Source of the DNA: Caulobacterales bacterium
Lineage (GTDB): Bacteria > Pseudomonadota > Alphaproteobacteria > Caulobacterales > Caulobacteraceae
Direction of reading: 5' to 3'
DNA length: 41,337 nucleotides
NCBI GenBank assembly: GCA_947474395.1
Contig: CANJID010000039.1
Coordinates: 1-41,337 of the forward strand
Under the pieces are notes generated by a model that saw nothing but the letters and a program-made list of their open reading frames with translations, was not told the origin of the DNA and did not search any database. Each line of letters begins with the position of its first letter. Within the stretch, counting starts at the first letter, position 1. Positions 33,781 to 41,337 of this stretch are shown one piece after another. Both the position numbers and the translations under genes were made by a program.

Positions 33781-35028
33781 TCACCCCTTCGGCGTAATCC
33801 TCAAGACCACCGCCGCGTCCTCGTCCGTCAGGACATAGAGGGCGCCGTCGGGGCCCTGGCGGACGGCGCGGATGCGTTCGCAGCGGTCCGTCAGCATTGC
33901 TTCCTGGCCGACCACCCGCCCGTTCTTCATGACGAGGCGGATCAGCCGCTTGAACACCAGGCCGCCGACGAAGGCGTCGCCTTTCCACTGCGGGAAGAGG
34001 CGGCCCGAATAGAACATCAGGTCGGAGGGGGCGATGTCCGGGGTCCAGAAATAGGCCGGCTGCTCCAGCCCGGCCTTGGCGGTCAGGTCGCCGTTGATCT
34101 TGTCGTCCGAATATTCCCGCCCGTAGCTGATGATCGGAAAGCCGTAGTTGCGGCCGGGGCGGATGCGGTTCAGCTCGTCGCCCCCGCGCGGCCCATGCTC
34201 CACCGTCCAGATCGACCCGTCCCCCGGATGGAGGGCGAGGCCGTCCACGTCCCGGTGGCCGTAGGAATAGGCTGCGCCCAGGGCGCCCTGCCGGCCCGCG
34301 AAGGGATTGTCCTTCGGGATCGAGCCGTCGGTGCGGATACGCAGCACCTTGCCGCCGTCCTGGTCCAGGGCCTGGGCCTGGGCGGCCTTGCCGTCCGCCG
34401 AGACGGTGGTGAAGAAGAGCTGGTCCTTGCCGACGATCAGGAGGCGCCGGACCGTGCCGCCCTCATAGATCGTCTTCAGGTCCTCCAGCCGGTCGCCCGC
34501 CGCCGAGAGGCGCGCCTTGACGATGCGCCCGACGCTGACGGGCGGGCGCCCGGGCTGGGCCGCGCGGGAGGGGTCCGGGGCGAAATAGCTGAAATAGAGG
34601 GTGCGGTTGGCGGCGAAGGCCGGGTCGAGCACCACGTCCGTAAGGCTCGGGCCGCGGCCCGCCGGGATCGGCGGGACGCCCGCGATCGGGGCGGAGACGC
34701 GCCCGTCCCGGTCGATGGTCAGCATCCGCCCGCCCCGTTCGGCGACCAGCATCCCGCCGCCCGGCAGGAAGACCAGGGAGCGGGGGTGGGCGAGACCCGT
34801 GGCGAAGGTCCGCACCGCATAGGCCGAGTCCCGGCGGACCATGGGCGCGCGGGTCTGGTTGCGGAAGGCCGGCTTGGGCGCATAGGGGTCGGCCCCGTAC
34901 TGAGGCGGAACGCATCCCGTCCCGGTGGCCCGGAAGCCGGCGGTGGCGGCCGGCGCCGCCGCGAAGGATGGCTGGACGGCCGCGATCCCGAGCGCCAGCA
35001 CGGCGCAGAAAGCCCGACGCACAATCAT
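33781..35028 (-). CDS. Exported PQQ-dependent sugar dehydrogenase family protein, copy 2
   Basis: 415 residues, strikingly similar to copy 1 along its whole length, including GCVPPQYGADPYAPKPAFRN, GPSLTDVVLDPAFAANRTLY, GPRGGDELNRIRPGRNYGFP, YFWTPDIAPSDLMFYSGRLF and the end RQGPDGALYVLTDEDAAVVL. Signal peptide MIVRRAFCAVLALGIAA. Differences cluster near the mature N-terminus and in surface loops, so the two may differ in substrate. The ATG at 35028 is preferred over a long upstream extension of low-complexity residues. Same strand as copy 1 and the helicase; the copper gene copD ends 73 bases upstream. Confidence 0.88.
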   Translation of the reverse strand: MIVRRAFCAVLALGIAAVQPSFAAAPAATAGFRATGTGCVPPQYGADPYAPKPAFRNQTRAPMVRRDSAYAVRTFATGLAHPRSLVFLPGGGMLVAERGGRMLTIDRDGRVSAPIAGVPPIPAGRGPSLTDVVLDPAFAANRTLYFSYFAPDPSRAAQPGRPPVSVGRIVKARLSAAGDRLEDLKTIYEGGTVRRLLIVGKDQLFFTTVSADGKAAQAQALDQDGGKVLRIRTDGSIPKDNPFAGRQGALGAAYSYGHRDVDGLALHPGDGSIWTVEHGPRGGDELNRIRPGRNYGFPIISYGREYSDDKINGDLTAKAGLEQPAYFWTPDIAPSDLMFYSGRLFPQWKGDAFVGGLVFKRLIRLVMKNGRVVGQEAMLTDRCERIRAVRQGPDGALYVLTDEDAAVVLRITPKG

Positions 35029-35038
35029 TCTTGCCCCC

Positions 35039-35057
35039 GCATCCGATCGTCGGATGC
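35039..35057. promoter_or_regulatory. 19-bp palindrome before sugar dehydrogenase copy 2
   Basis: GCATCCGATCGTCGGATGC, arms of eight bases around TCG, 11 bases upstream of the start codon. Copy 1 lacks it. Could be an operator or a hairpin beside the ribosome site, giving copy 2 its own control. Confidence 0.45.
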
Positions 35058-35090
35058 GACTGTTTCCCATCCGCCCGCGCGCGGCAAGCG
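35058..35090 (-). promoter_or_regulatory. Upstream block shared by both sugar dehydrogenase copies (copy 2)
   Basis: GACTGTTTCCCATCCGCCC followed by a GCGC-rich stretch and GCAAGCG corresponds to 31730-31761 with few changes. Confidence 0.5.
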
Positions 35091-35101
35091 ACGGGGCGGC
35101 C

Positions 35102-35989
35102 TCAGCCGTGGGCGACGGGCTCCAGCATGCCGAGACCCGCGACGGCGGCGAGGACGCCAAGGCCCAGCAGGGTCTCGATGACGAGGCTGGCGCGGAGGGC
35201 CCGGACCTCCCCGGCGGCCGTTCCCCCAAGCGCAGCGCCGAGCTTCGGCGTCAGGTGGCGGCGGTTGGTCCAGGCGAGGCCGAGCATCACGGCGAAGAGG
35301 GCGAGCTTGGCCAGGAGCAGCAGGCCGTAGGGACTGATCGCCAGCAGGGCCACGCCGGAGAGGCCGACCAGGAACCCGCTGTTGACGAGGCCGCTGAGGA
35401 TCAGGACCCCGACCACGGCGGGTCCGACGGCGGAGAAGCGGTTCAGGCCCAGGTGCAGGGCTTCTAGGTCGGGGCTTCGCGTCAGGACGGCGGCGACGAG
35501 GACCGCCAGGGCTCCGAGCCAGGCGCCGGCGGCGAGGAGGTGCAGCACGTCGCCCCCCTGGTGCAGCAAACCAGCCGCGCCGTCCTCCCCGGCTCCGTGG
35601 CCGGTCCAGGCGAAGCTCGCGGTCACGCCTGCGCCCAGCAGGGTCAGGAGGATGGTCCGCCCCGGCGATGCGGCGACCCCGGCCAGCACGGCCGCGAAGC
35701 CCGCCGCCAGGATCAGCCGCGCCGAGACGCCCTTGCCGAAGCCGGTGCCGCTGGCCACGTCCCAGATCGCGGGCAGCCTCAGGGCGTCGCCCGCCTCCCC
35801 GGTCATGCTGGCGGTCTGGGCGGAGAGGGAGACCAGGGCGCCGAGCAGGACGGCCCAGGCGGCGCCCCACAGCATCCGCCCCGAGGCGGCGGCGCTACCC
35901 CTGGCGTAGAGTTGAAACAGGGGCGCGCCGAACAGCACCATGGCGCCGGCGAACCCCGCCAGCCGCGCGGCTACCGCCAGCGCCAGCAC
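35102..35989 (-). CDS. copD: Copper resistance membrane protein CopD/PcoD
   Basis: 295 residues, about eight predicted membrane helices (VAARLAGFAGAMVLFGAPLF, LLWGAAWAVLLGALVSL-like, LLLLAKLALFAVMLGLAW, LLGLGVLAAVAGLGML). The family's conserved intramembrane His residues are visible in WTGHGAGEDG, LLHQGGDVLHLLAAGAWLGAL and TNRRHLTP. Works with periplasmic CopC in copper uptake or resistance across the inner membrane. The start is a GTG nine bases after the copC stop, so the two are cotranscribed. Last gene of the minus-strand copper operon. Confidence 0.9.
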   Translation of the reverse strand: MLALAVAARLAGFAGAMVLFGAPLFQLYARGSAAASGRMLWGAAWAVLLGALVSLSAQTASMTGEAGDALRLPAIWDVASGTGFGKGVSARLILAAGFAAVLAGVAASPGRTILLTLLGAGVTASFAWTGHGAGEDGAAGLLHQGGDVLHLLAAGAWLGALAVLVAAVLTRSPDLEALHLGLNRFSAVGPAVVGVLILSGLVNSGFLVGLSGVALLAISPYGLLLLAKLALFAVMLGLAWTNRRHLTPKLGAALGGTAAGEVRALRASLVIETLLGLGVLAAVAGLGMLEPVAHG

Positions 35990-35998
35990 GGCGCGGCC

Positions 35999-36370
35999 CT
36001 ACTTTACGGTGAAGTTGTAGTCGCCCTTGGACTTGTGCCCGTCGGCGGAGACCACGTGCCACATCACCATGTAGGCGCCCGGCGCCAGCGGGGTCTTCAC
36101 GCCCACGTCGATGGCCTTGGCGTCCTTGGCCGAGACGGCCGAGGTCACGGCGATGGCTGTGCCGCTCGCCTTCATCAGCTCGACGGCCGAGAACTTGGGC
36201 TCCAGCTTCTCGCTGAACTGCAGCTGCAGGGTGGTCGGGGCGCCGACCTGGGCGTTGGCGGCCGGGGTGGCCTTGACCAGGTGGGCGTGGGCCTCGGCCT
36301 GCGTAGCCACGAGGAGGGCGGCGGCGGCCAGCAGGGCCGTCGGCGCGAAGCGGGTCAGTGACTGTTTCAT
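35999..36370 (-). CDS. copC: Periplasmic copper-binding protein CopC
   Basis: 123 residues. Signal peptide (about 1-25) ending TQAEAHA; the mature protein begins with His, whose amino terminus and imidazole form the Cu(II) site in CopC. HAHLVKATPAANAQVG, LQLQFSEKLEPKFSAVEL and the terminal VMWHVVSADGHKSKGDYNFTV are diagnostic, the last bringing further His ligands. The Met-rich Cu(I) loop of longer plasmid CopC proteins is absent, so this is the short Cu(II)-only type. The ATG is preceded by GGAGAG. Located 47 bases after the outer-membrane protein gene and just before copD. Confidence 0.94.
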   Translation of the reverse strand: MKQSLTRFAPTALLAAAALLVATQAEAHAHLVKATPAANAQVGAPTTLQLQFSEKLEPKFSAVELMKASGTAIAVTSAVSAKDAKAIDVGVKTPLAPGAYMVMWHVVSADGHKSKGDYNFTVK

Positions 36371-36417
36371 GGCTCTCTCCTTACTCCGGCGAACCTGTCG
36401 CCACGCTGAACGGGGCC

Positions 36418-37740
36418 TCAACGGATTTTCAGCCTCACGAACGCCATACCCCCGCCCGGCCCGTCGCCGTAGGCGCTCCTCAGGCCCGAGGGGATGAAGT
36501 TGACCGCATAGAGGGCCCCGAAACCGATCACGGCGTGTTCGGAGACCTCGAAGTCGCGGATGGCGCCGATGGAGACCTTGCCCACGGTGTAGGTCGGGCC
36601 GTGGTGGCCGCCGACGGTGGTCAGCTCGTTGTTGTCGGTGCGCTCGGCCCGCGCGAAGATCGTCCAGTCCGTATTGGGCCTGACCGCGGTCTCGAGCACC
36701 AAGGCGTCCAGGGTCTCGTGGTCGGCGATGCGACGTCCCCAGGCGGCGGTCACGGACCAGGAGCCGCCGTCGCCGAAGGGGACGGTGCGGATGGCGCTGG
36801 CCGACCACTTGGTCTGGTCCTCGTCGGGGTCGAGCTGTTCGGGACTCTTCACCCGCGCCCAGGAGGCCTGCAGCGACCAGATCGGGCTGGGGTTCCAGGA
36901 CAGGCGCGCGGCCGTCGAATCCAGTCCGCCCGTCTCAATGTTGTAACGCCGCTGGTCGGGCTCGCGGCCATGGAAGCGCGAGGCCTCGATCTTCCAGGGG
37001 CCGTGGATGAAGCCCGCGGTCACGACGCCGAAGGTGATGTGGGTGGAGTCCAGCCAGTGGTGGGCGATCGGCGCCTCGGGGCTGTCCTGGATCGACATGC
37101 GGTGCATGAAGGCGGGCGGCCCGAAGGCGGGCTCGCCGGGCAGGCCGCCGTAGACGAAGACGCTATCCTCGTCGGTGAAGCGGTGGCTGAGACTGGCCGA
37201 CAGTTCTATGACCATGTCGTGCGGATGCTGGCGGTCGACCAGGGACGTGGTCCCGTCCGCCGTCTCGCCGGAGGCCAGCAGCAGGGGGTAGCCGCGCTTG
37301 CCCATCAGGGGGTCGGGGCTGACCATGGCCTTGAGGGTCAGACGGTCCTTGTCGCTTAAGGGCCGGGCGGCGCTGAGCATCACCATGCCGGAGAGGAAGG
37401 CCTTGTCGTCGCCGCGTCGGCCGCCCTGGCTGGAATAGGTCCCGTTGAAGAGGGCGTGGCCCATCAGGCTCCAGCCGCCCTGGCTCCAGTGGATGCCCTC
37501 GTGGGCCGAGGAGTCCGGCTGCCAACTGGTGCCCGAGGCCTCGCGGGTCATCAGGTAGTCGCCGAGCGCCGCCGACATGTCATGGCCGCCGTGGGCTCCA
37601 TGAGCCTCCTCGCCCTCGGCCGGCGCCGCGTCCTCGTGAGGCTCGTGCGTCGTCACCGGGGCGTCGTGCTGGTGTTCCGCCTGCGCCATGGCCAAGCCGG
37701 GCGTCGCCAGGATCGCCGCGGCCATGAGGAACGCACGCAT
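36418..37740 (-). CDS. Outer-membrane beta-barrel protein of the copper operon
   Basis: 440 residues. Signal peptide (MRAFLMAAAILATPGLAMAQ) followed by a His-rich periplasmic segment (EHQHDAPVTTHEPHEDA, HGAHGGHDM), then a series of amphipathic beta-strands with aromatic girdle residues (WSLMGHALFNGTYSS, VTAGFIHGPWKIEASRF, WSLQASWARV, WTIFARAERTDN) ending in MAFVRLKIR, a plausible barrel C-terminus. It sits eight bases after csoR and before copC. Likely role: copper binding or passage at the outer membrane, analogous in position to CopB/PcoB, but I cannot match it confidently to that family. Confidence 0.75.
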   Translation of the reverse strand: MRAFLMAAAILATPGLAMAQAEHQHDAPVTTHEPHEDAAPAEGEEAHGAHGGHDMSAALGDYLMTREASGTSWQPDSSAHEGIHWSQGGWSLMGHALFNGTYSSQGGRRGDDKAFLSGMVMLSAARPLSDKDRLTLKAMVSPDPLMGKRGYPLLLASGETADGTTSLVDRQHPHDMVIELSASLSHRFTDEDSVFVYGGLPGEPAFGPPAFMHRMSIQDSPEAPIAHHWLDSTHITFGVVTAGFIHGPWKIEASRFHGREPDQRRYNIETGGLDSTAARLSWNPSPIWSLQASWARVKSPEQLDPDEDQTKWSASAIRTVPFGDGGSWSVTAAWGRRIADHETLDALVLETAVRPNTDWTIFARAERTDNNELTTVGGHHGPTYTVGKVSIGAIRDFEVSEHAVIGFGALYAVNFIPSGLRSAYGDGPGGGMAFVRLKIR

Positions 37741-37748
37741 GGAAACCC

Positions 37749-38024
37749 CTATCGGTCGGACTTGGAAAAAACCTCGATCAGCTCGGCCACCTTCTGCCGC
37801 TGCTGGTCCGGGTCGCCGCTGACGATGGCCTGTTCGACGCAGTGGCCGAGATGGTCGGCCAGGACGATCTGCTCGACCTTGGCGAGCGCCGCCCGCGCGG
37901 CCCGCACCTGGGCCACCACGTCCAGGCAATAGCGGTCCTGGCGCACCATCTCGGCGAGCCCCCGGACTTGCCCCTCGACGCGGGCGAGCCGCGTTTCGAC
38001 CGACTTGCGGGTCTGCTGGTTCAT
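37749..38024 (-). CDS. csoR: Copper-sensing repressor, CsoR family
   Basis: 91 residues, all-helical DUF156 protein. The Cu(I) ligands of CsoR are all in place: Cys33 (RYCLDV), His58 and Cys62 (DHLGHC). The start has the family signature RLARVEGQVRGLAEMV. Apo-protein tetramers repress and Cu(I) binding releases DNA. The G/C-tract palindromes before its own gene (38033-38078) and before copA (38787-38803) match the kind of operator this family uses. It lies inside the minus-strand copper operon, between the Spy-like and outer-membrane genes. Confidence 0.94.
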   Translation of the reverse strand: MNQQTRKSVETRLARVEGQVRGLAEMVRQDRYCLDVVAQVRAARAALAKVEQIVLADHLGHCVEQAIVSGDPDQQRQKVAELIEVFSKSDR

Positions 38025-38032
38025 CGGCGCCT

Positions 38033-38051
38033 CATACCCATCAGGGGTATG
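38033..38051. promoter_or_regulatory. CsoR-type operator 1
   Basis: CATACCCATCAGGGGTATG, an inverted repeat with ATACCC/GGGGTAT arms, nine bases before the csoR ATG. Same arms as at copA. Confidence 0.8.
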
Positions 38052-38053
38052 AA

Positions 38054-38078
38054 TGACAAACCCCTGGGGGGTATGTCA
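38054..38078. promoter_or_regulatory. CsoR-type operator 2
   Basis: TGACA-N2-CCCC-T-GGGG-N4-TGTCA; the core ACCCCTGGGGGGTAT repeats the copper operator arms and outer TGACA/TGTCA extends the dyad. It touches the stop codon of the Spy-like gene, so csoR probably has its own promoter here. Confidence 0.7.
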
Positions 38079-38636
38079 ATCGGCCTTGGCCATGGTCATC
38101 CCACCGCCGCAGATCAGGGCGTCGGCCCGCGCCTTCTGGGTCGGGGTGAAGGCGGCGTAGAGAGGATCAAGGGCGGCGGTGAGCTTGCGCATCGCCGCCA
38201 GGTGCTCGTCGAGCATCTTCTCGTGCTCGTGCAGCCGGGCCGGCAGACCAGCCTTGTCCCCGGACATCGTCATCATCTTCCCGTCCATCATCGGCGGGAC
38301 GGCCTTCAGGGCCTCGGCGAAGGGCGTCCAGAGGGACAGTTGCGCGGGGGTGATCTCCAGGGCGGTCTTCAGGGCGTCGGGGTCGCGGGCGGGACAGTCC
38401 TGCATCCCCATCATCATCTTCATCATCCCGCCGTCCTTCATCATCCCGCTCCCCATCTTCATGGCGGGACGGACTTCCTTCACCGCCAGGGGCCGATGGC
38501 CGGTCGTGTCGGCGACGGGCGGCACGACCGCGGCGGCGATGACGGGAGCCGAGTGGTGGGAATGGTCGGCCTGGGCGAGGGCGGGAAGGGCCGTCAAGGC
38601 GGCCAGGGCGATAGCGGCGGGGAGCGGGAAGCGCAT
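38076..38636 (-). CDS. Met/His-rich periplasmic protein of the Spy/CpxP (LTxxQ) type
   Basis: 186 residues. Signal peptide (MRFPLPAAIALAALTALPAL) and a His-rich start of the mature part (ADHSHHSAP). Next comes a remarkable Met-rich stretch (VRPAMKMGSGMMKDGG, then MMKMMMGMQDC), followed by a helical Spy-like part with two LTxxQ-type motifs (LEITPAQLSLW and AAFTPTQKARAD) and the charged helix RLHEHEKMLDEHLAAMRKL. Met and His clusters suit Cu(I)/Cu(II) binding in the periplasm; the fold is related to the chaperone Spy and heavy-metal-sensor proteins. First gene of the minus-strand copper operon, divergent from copA. Confidence 0.82.
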   Translation of the reverse strand: MRFPLPAAIALAALTALPALAQADHSHHSAPVIAAAVVPPVADTTGHRPLAVKEVRPAMKMGSGMMKDGGMMKMMMGMQDCPARDPDALKTALEITPAQLSLWTPFAEALKAVPPMMDGKMMTMSGDKAGLPARLHEHEKMLDEHLAAMRKLTAALDPLYAAFTPTQKARADALICGGGMTMAKAD

Positions 38637-38695
38637 GGTGGACCTCGTCGGTCGGCGGGTGTGGTCAAGGATCGCCGCGCGCGGCCCGCAATGCG

Positions 38696-38709
38696 TTGAT
38701 CCACGTCAA
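38696..38709. promoter_or_regulatory. FNR/FixK-type anaerobox
   Basis: TTGATCCACGTCAA fits the TTGAT-N4-(A/G)TCAA consensus of FNR, FnrL and FixK regulators exactly. It lies in the 171-base divergent region between the Spy-like gene and copA, about 66 bases before the Spy-like start. Confidence 0.6.
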
Positions 38710-38756
38710 CCGGTGCGGGGAGCGGACGAGGCAAGACTGTCCTGTTCGGGGCGCCC

Positions 38757-38785
38757 TTGCCCGAACCCGCTCCGGGGTCTATCTA
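38757..38785 (+). promoter_or_regulatory. Probable copA promoter
   Basis: TTGCCC (38757-38762), 17 bases, TATCTA (38780-38785). Transcription would start near 38792, inside the CsoR-type palindrome, leaving a leader of only about 15 bases. Confidence 0.5.
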
Positions 38786-38786
38786 T

Positions 38787-38803
38787 ATACCCCCATGGGG
38801 TAT
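38787..38803. promoter_or_regulatory. CsoR-type operator 3, at copA
   Basis: ATACCCCCATGGGGTAT, five bases before the copA start and overlapping the proposed transcription start. It is the clearest copy of the arms found before csoR, which links copA and csoR to one regulator. Confidence 0.85.
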
Positions 38804-38807
38804 CTGA

Positions 38808-41165
38808 ATGACTGACGCCCACGTCCATCGGCCCGCCGCCGGCCCCGAGGCCGTGAAGGACCCCGTCTGCGGCATGACTGTCGATCCGCTGACGTCGCCC
38901 CATCACGCCAAGCACCAGGGCCGGCCCTTCCACTTCTGCTCTGCCGGCTGCCGGACCAAGTTCGTCGCCGATCCGGATCGCTACCTGTCGCCCAAGCCCG
39001 AGCCGGCCCAACCTGCCCCCGCGGGGACCATCTACACCTGCCCCATGCACCCCGAAGTGCGCCAGATCGGCCCCGGCGCCTGCCCGATCTGCGGCATGGG
39101 CCTAGAGCCGGAGACGGTGACGGCCGAGGCGCCGCCAAATCAAGAGCTTGCCGACATGACCCGCCGGTTCTGGATCGGCCTGGCGCTCACCGCCCCGGTG
39201 TTCGCGCTGGAGATGGGCGGGCACCTATTCGGCCATGGCCTGATCGAGCCGCGCCTCTCGGCCTGGATCCAGTTCGCCCTCGCCTCCCCCGTGGTCGCCT
39301 GGGCCGGGGCGCCCTTCTTCGCCCGGGGCTGGCGCTCGGTCGTCACCCGCCGCCTCAACATGTTCACCCTGATCGCCCTGGGGACCGGCGCGGCCTATGC
39401 CGAGAGCCTGGCGGCCCTGTTCGCCCCAGGCGCCTTCCCGGCGGCCTTTCGCGACGCCCACGGCGCGGCGCCGGTCTATTTCGAGGCCGCGGCCGTGATC
39501 ACCGTCCTGGTGCTGCTGGGCCAGGTGCTGGAGCTGCGCGCCCGCGAACGCACCTCAGGCGCCATCCGCGCTCTCCTCGACCTCGCGCCGAAGACCGCGC
39601 GGCGGGTTCGCTCCGACGGCGCGGACGAGGACGTGGGCCTCGACCAAGTGCAGGTCGGCGACCGCCTGCGGGTGCGCCCCGGCGAGAAGGTCCCCGTCGA
39701 CGGCGTGCTGCTGGAAGGCCGCGCATCCCTGGACGAGTCCCTGGTCACCGGCGAATCCATGCCGGTGACGAAACAGATCGGGGACGCGGTGGTCGCCGGC
39801 GCCCTCAACGCCACCGGCGCCTTCGTCATGCGCGCGGACAAGGTCGGCGCCGACACCCTCCTCGCCCGCATCGTGCAGATGGTGGCCCAGGCCCAGCGCT
39901 CCCGCGCGCCGATCCAGCGCCTGGCCGACCAGGTCGCGGGCTGGTTCGTGCCGGCCGTCATCGCCGTGGCTGTCATCGCCTTCGCCGTCTGGACGACGGT
40001 CGGGCCGGAGCCCCGCTTCGCCCACGCCCTGGTGGCGGCGGTCTCGGTGCTGATCATCGCCTGTCCCTGCGCCCTGGGCCTGGCGACGCCGATCTCGATC
40101 ATGGTGGGGGTGGGGCGCGGCGCGCGGGCCGGCGTCCTGATCCGCGACGCGGAGGCCCTAGAGCGGTTCGGGTCGGTGGACACCCTGGTGGTCGACAAGA
40201 CCGGCACCCTGACCGAGGGCCGACCTTCGGTCACCGCCATCCGGCCCGCCGAGGGCTTCGGCGAGGAAGAGATCCTGAGGCTCGCGGCCAGCCTGGAGCG
40301 CGGGAGCGAGCATCCCCTCGCCGACGCCATCCTGCGCGCCGCCGCCGAACGCGGGCTGGCCCTGACGGAGGCGGCGGACTTCGACTCCCCCGTCGGCAAG
40401 GGCGTGCACGGCGTGGTGGAGGGCCGGGCGATCGTGCTCGGCGGGCCCGTCTTCCTGGCCGAACGGGGCGTGGACGTTAGCGCCCTCGCCGACGTCGCCG
40501 AGGCGCTGCGCCGGGACGGGGCCACGGCGGTGCTGATGGCGGTCGACGGCAAGGCCGCCGGCGTTTTCGCCATCGCCGATCCGATCAAGGCCACCACGGC
40601 CGAGGCCATCCGCGCCCTGCGCGGGGAAGGCGTACGGCTGGTGATGATGACCGGCGACAACCTGACCACCGCCGAGGCCATCGCCCGGACCCTCGGCATC
40701 GACGAGGTCGCGGCCGAGGTGCTGCCGCAGGACAAGGCGGAGGTGGTGCAGCGCCTGCGCCGCGAGGGCCGCGTGGTCGCCATGGCCGGCGACGGGGTGA
40801 ACGACGCCCCGGCCCTCGCCGCCGCCGACGTGGGCGTGGCCATGGGCGCGGGCGCGGACGTGGCGATCGAGAGCGCGGGGGTGACCCTGCTCGGCGGCGA
40901 CCTGATGGGACTGGTGCGGGCGCGCCGGCTGTCGCGGGCGGTGATGCGCAACATCCGCCAGAACCTGGCCTTCGCCTTCGTCTACAATCTGGCGGGCGTG
41001 CCGATCGCGGCGGGGGCGCTCTATCCCCTGTTCGGGATCACCCTCTCACCGGCCATGGCGGCGGCGGCGATGTCCCTGTCCTCGGTCAGCGTGGTGGCCA
41101 ACGCCCTGCGGCTCCGCGACGCAAGTCTACAGCCAAGGTCGACGGATGACGGGTTAAGACCCTAG
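38808..41165 (+). CDS. copA: Copper-exporting P1B-type ATPase (CopA) with YHS and metal-binding N-terminal domains
   Basis: 785 residues. Exports Cu(I) from the cytosol using ATP. In place of the usual HMA domain the N-terminus carries a YHS domain ([22 protein letters not shown]; Cys21, Cys44, Cys48) and a heavy-metal-binding domain ([20 protein letters not shown]; Cys78, His81, Cys92, Cys95). Core: LVTGESMPV actuator, CPC ion site Cys419/Cys421 in [13 protein letters not shown], phosphorylated Asp463 in [35 protein letters not shown], and the late helices with [11 protein letters not shown] and [16 protein letters not shown], all copper-type. The ATG follows the operator closely. Divergent from the rest of the copper operon. 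Confidence 0.96.
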   Translation: MTDAHVHRPAAGPEAVKDPVCGMTVDPLTSPHHAKHQGRPFHFCSAGCRTKFVADPDRYLSPKPEPAQPAPAGTIYTCPMHPEVRQIGPGACPICGMGLEPETVTAEAPPNQELADMTRRFWIGLALTAPVFALEMGGHLFGHGLIEPRLSAWIQFALASPVVAWAGAPFFARGWRSVVTRRLNMFTLIALGTGAAYAESLAALFAPGAFPAAFRDAHGAAPVYFEAAAVITVLVLLGQVLELRARERTSGAIRALLDLAPKTARRVRSDGADEDVGLDQVQVGDRLRVRPGEKVPVDGVLLEGRASLDESLVTGESMPVTKQIGDAVVAGALNATGAFVMRADKVGADTLLARIVQMVAQAQRSRAPIQRLADQVAGWFVPAVIAVAVIAFAVWTTVGPEPRFAHALVAAVSVLIIACPCALGLATPISIMVGVGRGARAGVLIRDAEALERFGSVDTLVVDKTGTLTEGRPSVTAIRPAEGFGEEEILRLAASLERGSEHPLADAILRAAAERGLALTEAADFDSPVGKGVHGVVEGRAIVLGGPVFLAERGVDVSALADVAEALRRDGATAVLMAVDGKAAGVFAIADPIKATTAEAIRALRGEGVRLVMMTGDNLTTAEAIARTLGIDEVAAEVLPQDKAEVVQRLRREGRVVAMAGDGVNDAPALAAADVGVAMGAGADVAIESAGVTLLGGDLMGLVRARRLSRAVMRNIRQNLAFAFVYNLAGVPIAAGALYPLFGITLSPAMAAAAMSLSSVSVVANALRLRDASLQPRSTDDGLRP

Positions 41166-41196
41166 ATAGGGATTCAGTGTCCGAATCGGAGCCTTG

Positions 41197-41337
41197 ATGG
41201 CCGAGCATTCCCCCACACGCACTCCCATCGCGGCGAGCCGGCGGCCCTCGGGCAGCCGGGGCGTCGGTTCAGGCGTGCTGGCCACCTTCCCGGTGGAATC
41301 CCTGCTGGGCCGCCCGCCGGTCGACCTCGACATGGCC
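41197..41337 (+). CDS. Unidentified protein, 5' end only
   Basis: ATG at 41197 with GGAG five bases upstream; 47 codons are visible and open to the window edge. The start is Ser/Arg/Gly-rich (MAEHSPTRTPIAASRRPSG) and then turns hydrophobic (GVLATFPVESLLGRPPVDLD). No signal peptide or recognisable domain is complete enough for a call. It begins 31 bases after copA but has a CCCTA/TAGGG dyad (about 41160-41171) in front and may be transcribed separately. Confidence 0.55.
   Translation, partial: MAEHSPTRTPIAASRRPSGSRGVGSGVLATFPVESLLGRPPVDLDMA

Noticed and set aside
41155-41175. CCCTA/TAGGG dyad after copA as a terminator
   Set aside because: Five pairs with a two-base loop is too tight for a hairpin and no T-run follows; at most a protein-binding dyad for the next gene.

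Overview
The window is about 41 kb of very GC-rich, densely coded DNA with short gaps between genes, frequent ATGA start/stop overlaps and a synteny (ilvC/ilvN/ilvB, then miaA, serB, hflC, hflK, mrp, and prmC next to a DUF4167 gene) that points to the Alphaproteobacteria. The family Caulobacteraceae (Caulobacter or Phenylobacterium) is the best inference, supported by a PilA-like Flp pilin and the recurrent G/C-hairpin intergenic repeats. No rRNA, tRNA, CRISPR, phage or transposase gene was seen. No gene-free stretch exceeds 300 bases.

Region 1 (1-7.7 kb) is the branched-chain amino acid block: ilvC (cut by the window edge), ilvN and ilvB on the minus strand. ilvB has an attenuator leader with a short Val/Leu-containing peptide. 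Interleaved are accessory genes: a DUF924 gene broken by a one-base frameshift, a secreted SnoaL-like protein with an exported-looking SDR oxidoreductase, a beheaded 2OG-Fe(II) oxygenase, and a DUF2806-like gene sitting where the oxygenase N-terminus should be. Region 2 (7.7-11.1 kb) holds a small secreted protein, a candidate 60-nt sRNA, a 3-hydroxyisobutyrate dehydrogenase-family enzyme and a GMC flavoenzyme.

Region 3 (11-20.5 kb) is housekeeping: miaA and serB (head-to-head, sharing a base), hflK-hflC, the Mrp/ApbC ATPase, an Old Yellow Enzyme, the DUF4167 protein with tandem SENR repeats, and a MOSC-prmC pair. Region 4 (20.6-30.4 kb) has a YihY/BrkB membrane protein, a lone Flp pilin with its own terminator, a hydroxycinnamoyl-CoA hydratase/lyase, and the pair alpha-2-macroglobulin plus penicillin-binding protein 1C. 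The last carries an in-frame stop 46 codons before its natural end.

Region 5 (30.4-35.1 kb) contains two paralogous exported PQQ-type sugar dehydrogenases bracketing a DbpA-like DEAD-box helicase and a 55-residue protein. Region 6 (35.1-41.2 kb) is a copper island: a Spy/CpxP-like Met/His-rich protein, CsoR, an outer-membrane protein, CopC and CopD on the minus strand, with the copper ATPase CopA divergent. Three CsoR-type palindromes and one perfect FNR/FixK-type box lie in its control regions, suggesting joint copper and oxygen control. The window ends in the first 47 codons of an unidentified gene.
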